A stretch of DNA of 64,000 bases. It comes from an uncultured Campylobacter sp. (lineage in GTDB: Bacteria > Campylobacterota > Campylobacteria > Campylobacterales > Campylobacteraceae). Location: the NCBI RefSeq assembly GCF_937959485.1, contig NZ_CALGPY010000007.1, positions 62,001-126,000 of the forward strand, in the 5' to 3' direction. Below the pieces are notes generated by a model. That model ran no database searches. It was not told the origin of the DNA and worked only from the letters and a program-made list of their open reading frames with translations. Positions 63,053 to 64,000 of the stretch are shown here, one piece after another. A program made the translations under genes and the position numbers. Position 1 is the first letter of the stretch, and the number at the start of each line of letters is the position of its first letter.

Positions 63053-63268
63053 ACTCATTTTTGTCACCTCAAATAGTATAAACGGATATAAAACTCCCTC
63101 GTTTTAATCCTTGCCGATTGCGATTTGCATTTGAGGCATTTATTTGCAACAATCATGGAATTTTGTAAATATAAGAGCTCTATATTATGTATCTAGCTAG
63201 CCGTGATATCGTAAAATTATGTTTATATTGCACCGCAAATTCGCTTTTACTAAGCGTAGCATACAGAT

Positions 63269-63588
63269 TTAACACTTATTGCGTTTAACTGACAAGATGG
63301 ATCTTGGCACTGTAACCCGACCAAAATCAGCCATATCTGCTTTTTGGCAGCTGCCGCATACTTTTAGCGCCACACCACCGCAATATAGCTCCTTTAGTTT
63401 GGCTACCAGATCAATGTCGTAATTCCCCGGTTTTTCGGTACTATCTCTTACGAGATCGACCGCGTCATTCATAAGAAAAATTCTTACCTCCTCGCCTTTT
63501 TATGCAGGCTGTCCGCTAGCCTCAATGCGTTGTAGGCGTTGTCCGAGCCGTTATACGGCTGATTTGCCAGGATTAGTAGGATTTTCAT
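63269..63588 (-). pseudogene. DsrE-family sulfur-relay-like protein, frameshifted
   Basis: From ATG 63588 (GGAGCGCAAA in front) the frame reads MKILLILANQPYNGSDNAYN ALRLADSLHKK and stops early. The other frame continues VRIFLMNDAVDLVRDS ... LKELYCGGVALKVCGSCQKA. Inserting one A in the A5 run (T5 on the plus strand, 63497-63501) unites them as a ~107-residue DsrE/DsrF-like protein with the typical YNGSD-A-x-N-A-L-R-L-A start and two cysteines. The family works in sulfur transfer. It may relate functionally to yedE upstream. Inactive as read. Confidence 0.65.
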
Positions 63589-63701
63589 TTTGCGCTCCTC
63601 CGTTTAAAATTTTATTGAAAAGAATTTTATATCAAAGCGAGTTTGCATTGCCTTAAATTTAAGCTCGGGGATCGGAATGGTTAAATTTAGTTTTTATCGG
63701 T

Positions 63702-64000
63702 TTAATTTTTCTCGCGACGAGCTTCATTTATAGCTTCGATTAGGCTTTGCAGCAGCTCGTCTGCAGCTTTCGCTTTATCGCGCGCGCCGCGATTTTTGCC
63801 GTTTGAGGCGCCTGCTTCGGCGCCCTTTACGCAGTCTTGCACGAAATACCACCAAAAATACCCGCCCACGTAGTTTTGCACGTAGCGCGGCATCGTATAA
63901 TACCGCCTCATCATCGCCTTTTTGCTAGCCTGCGTAGCGTCCGCCGCCGTGTTTCCGCACTCGCCGATGCCAAGCTTTGAAGCGGGGAAAGTGCTTTGCA
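63702..64000 (-). CDS. 3' end of a gene running off the window, possibly glycosyl-hydrolase-like
   Basis: The minus frame is open from the right edge to 63702, about 99 codons (reading PASKLGIGECGNTAADAT ... MPRYVQNYVGGYFWWYF VQDCVKGAEAG). The ATG at 63914 is internal; the true start is outside. The aromatic GGYFWWYF segment and the strand KLGIGECG resemble the last strands of (beta/alpha)8 glycoside hydrolases, but this is a resemblance only. The basic tail ends in ARREKN. Confidence 0.45.
   Translation of the reverse strand, partial: QSTFPASKLGIGECGNTAADATQASKKAMMRRYYTMPRYVQNYVGGYFWWYFVQDCVKGAEAGASNGKNRGARDKAKAADELLQSLIEAINEARREKN

Noticed and set aside
1..64000. CRISPR arrays, rRNA genes and IS elements
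   Set aside because: No regularly spaced short repeats, rRNA segments, transposase frames or terminal inverted repeats were seen.

Overview
The window reads as an epsilonproteobacterial chromosome, most likely a Campylobacter of the higher-GC group (C. gracilis is my best guess). The grounds are gene content and synteny: guaA, a DciA-like gene and uvrC in a Campylobacter arrangement, a trpGD fusion, a FliO-like gene after trpA, TATAAT-type -10 boxes without clear -35 boxes, and spacers full of AAATTTA/TAAAATTT words. The species assignment is inference. Gene density is moderate. Several GC-rich spacers of 300-870 bp carry no convincing gene.

Layout. 1-4 kb: the 3' part of serC and small or hypothetical genes. 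4.5-8.9 kb (minus): a heme uptake and anaerobic heme-degradation operon (permease, ATPase, binding protein, radical-SAM HutW/HmuW, flavodoxin HmuF) below a Fur-like box. Its probable outer-membrane receptor is a TonB-dependent protein about 50 kb away (57.7-59.8 kb), also below a Fur-like palindrome. 9.3-16.3 kb: cstA-ybdD, a membrane-anchored hypothetical gene, crcB and a TSUP exporter. 16.3-17 kb: a frameshifted yaaA. 17.1-23.9 kb: trpE, trpGD and trpF, with an EcoRI-like restriction-modification pair inserted between trpGD and trpF. 24-32.4 kb: a propeller-like protein, a quinone reductase flanked by two copies of a small membrane-peptide gene, a secreted esterase, guaA, an LptM-like lipoprotein, a DciA-like gene and uvrC. 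32.6-37.5 kb: a very large NIT-domain hybrid histidine kinase and a CheY-like regulator, then a terminator and tRNA-Arg(CCU).

38-54.2 kb, directly after the tRNA, is an AT-richer two-partner-secretion / contact-dependent-inhibition (CDI) island. It holds tpsB, a 2696-residue tpsA/cdiA and a DUF4279-like immunity gene. An orphan cdiA 3' module follows, sharing a 1.36-kb repeat with the main gene (934 bp of it identical). Then come three immunity paralogues repeated with an exact 428-bp period, a third cdiA remnant, and a small membrane protein. The second half of the trp pathway, trpB-trpA, lies beyond the island at 54.4 kb with its own promoter and is followed by a FliO-like gene. The window closes with the heme receptor, a YedE-type transporter, a frameshifted LtaS/MdoB-like sulfatase, a frameshifted DsrE-like gene and the 3' end of a gene running off the edge.

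Three themes recur. (1) The CDI island looks like a toxin-immunity switching locus with recent gene conversion. (2) Conserved proteins (TrpE, TrpF, the TpsB POTRA region, the propeller-like protein) carry long in-frame low-complexity insertions. (3) Five genes (YcxB-like, the 12.2-kb gene, yaaA, the sulfatase, the DsrE-like gene) are each broken by one base in a short homopolymer, which means phase variation, decay or sequencing error.
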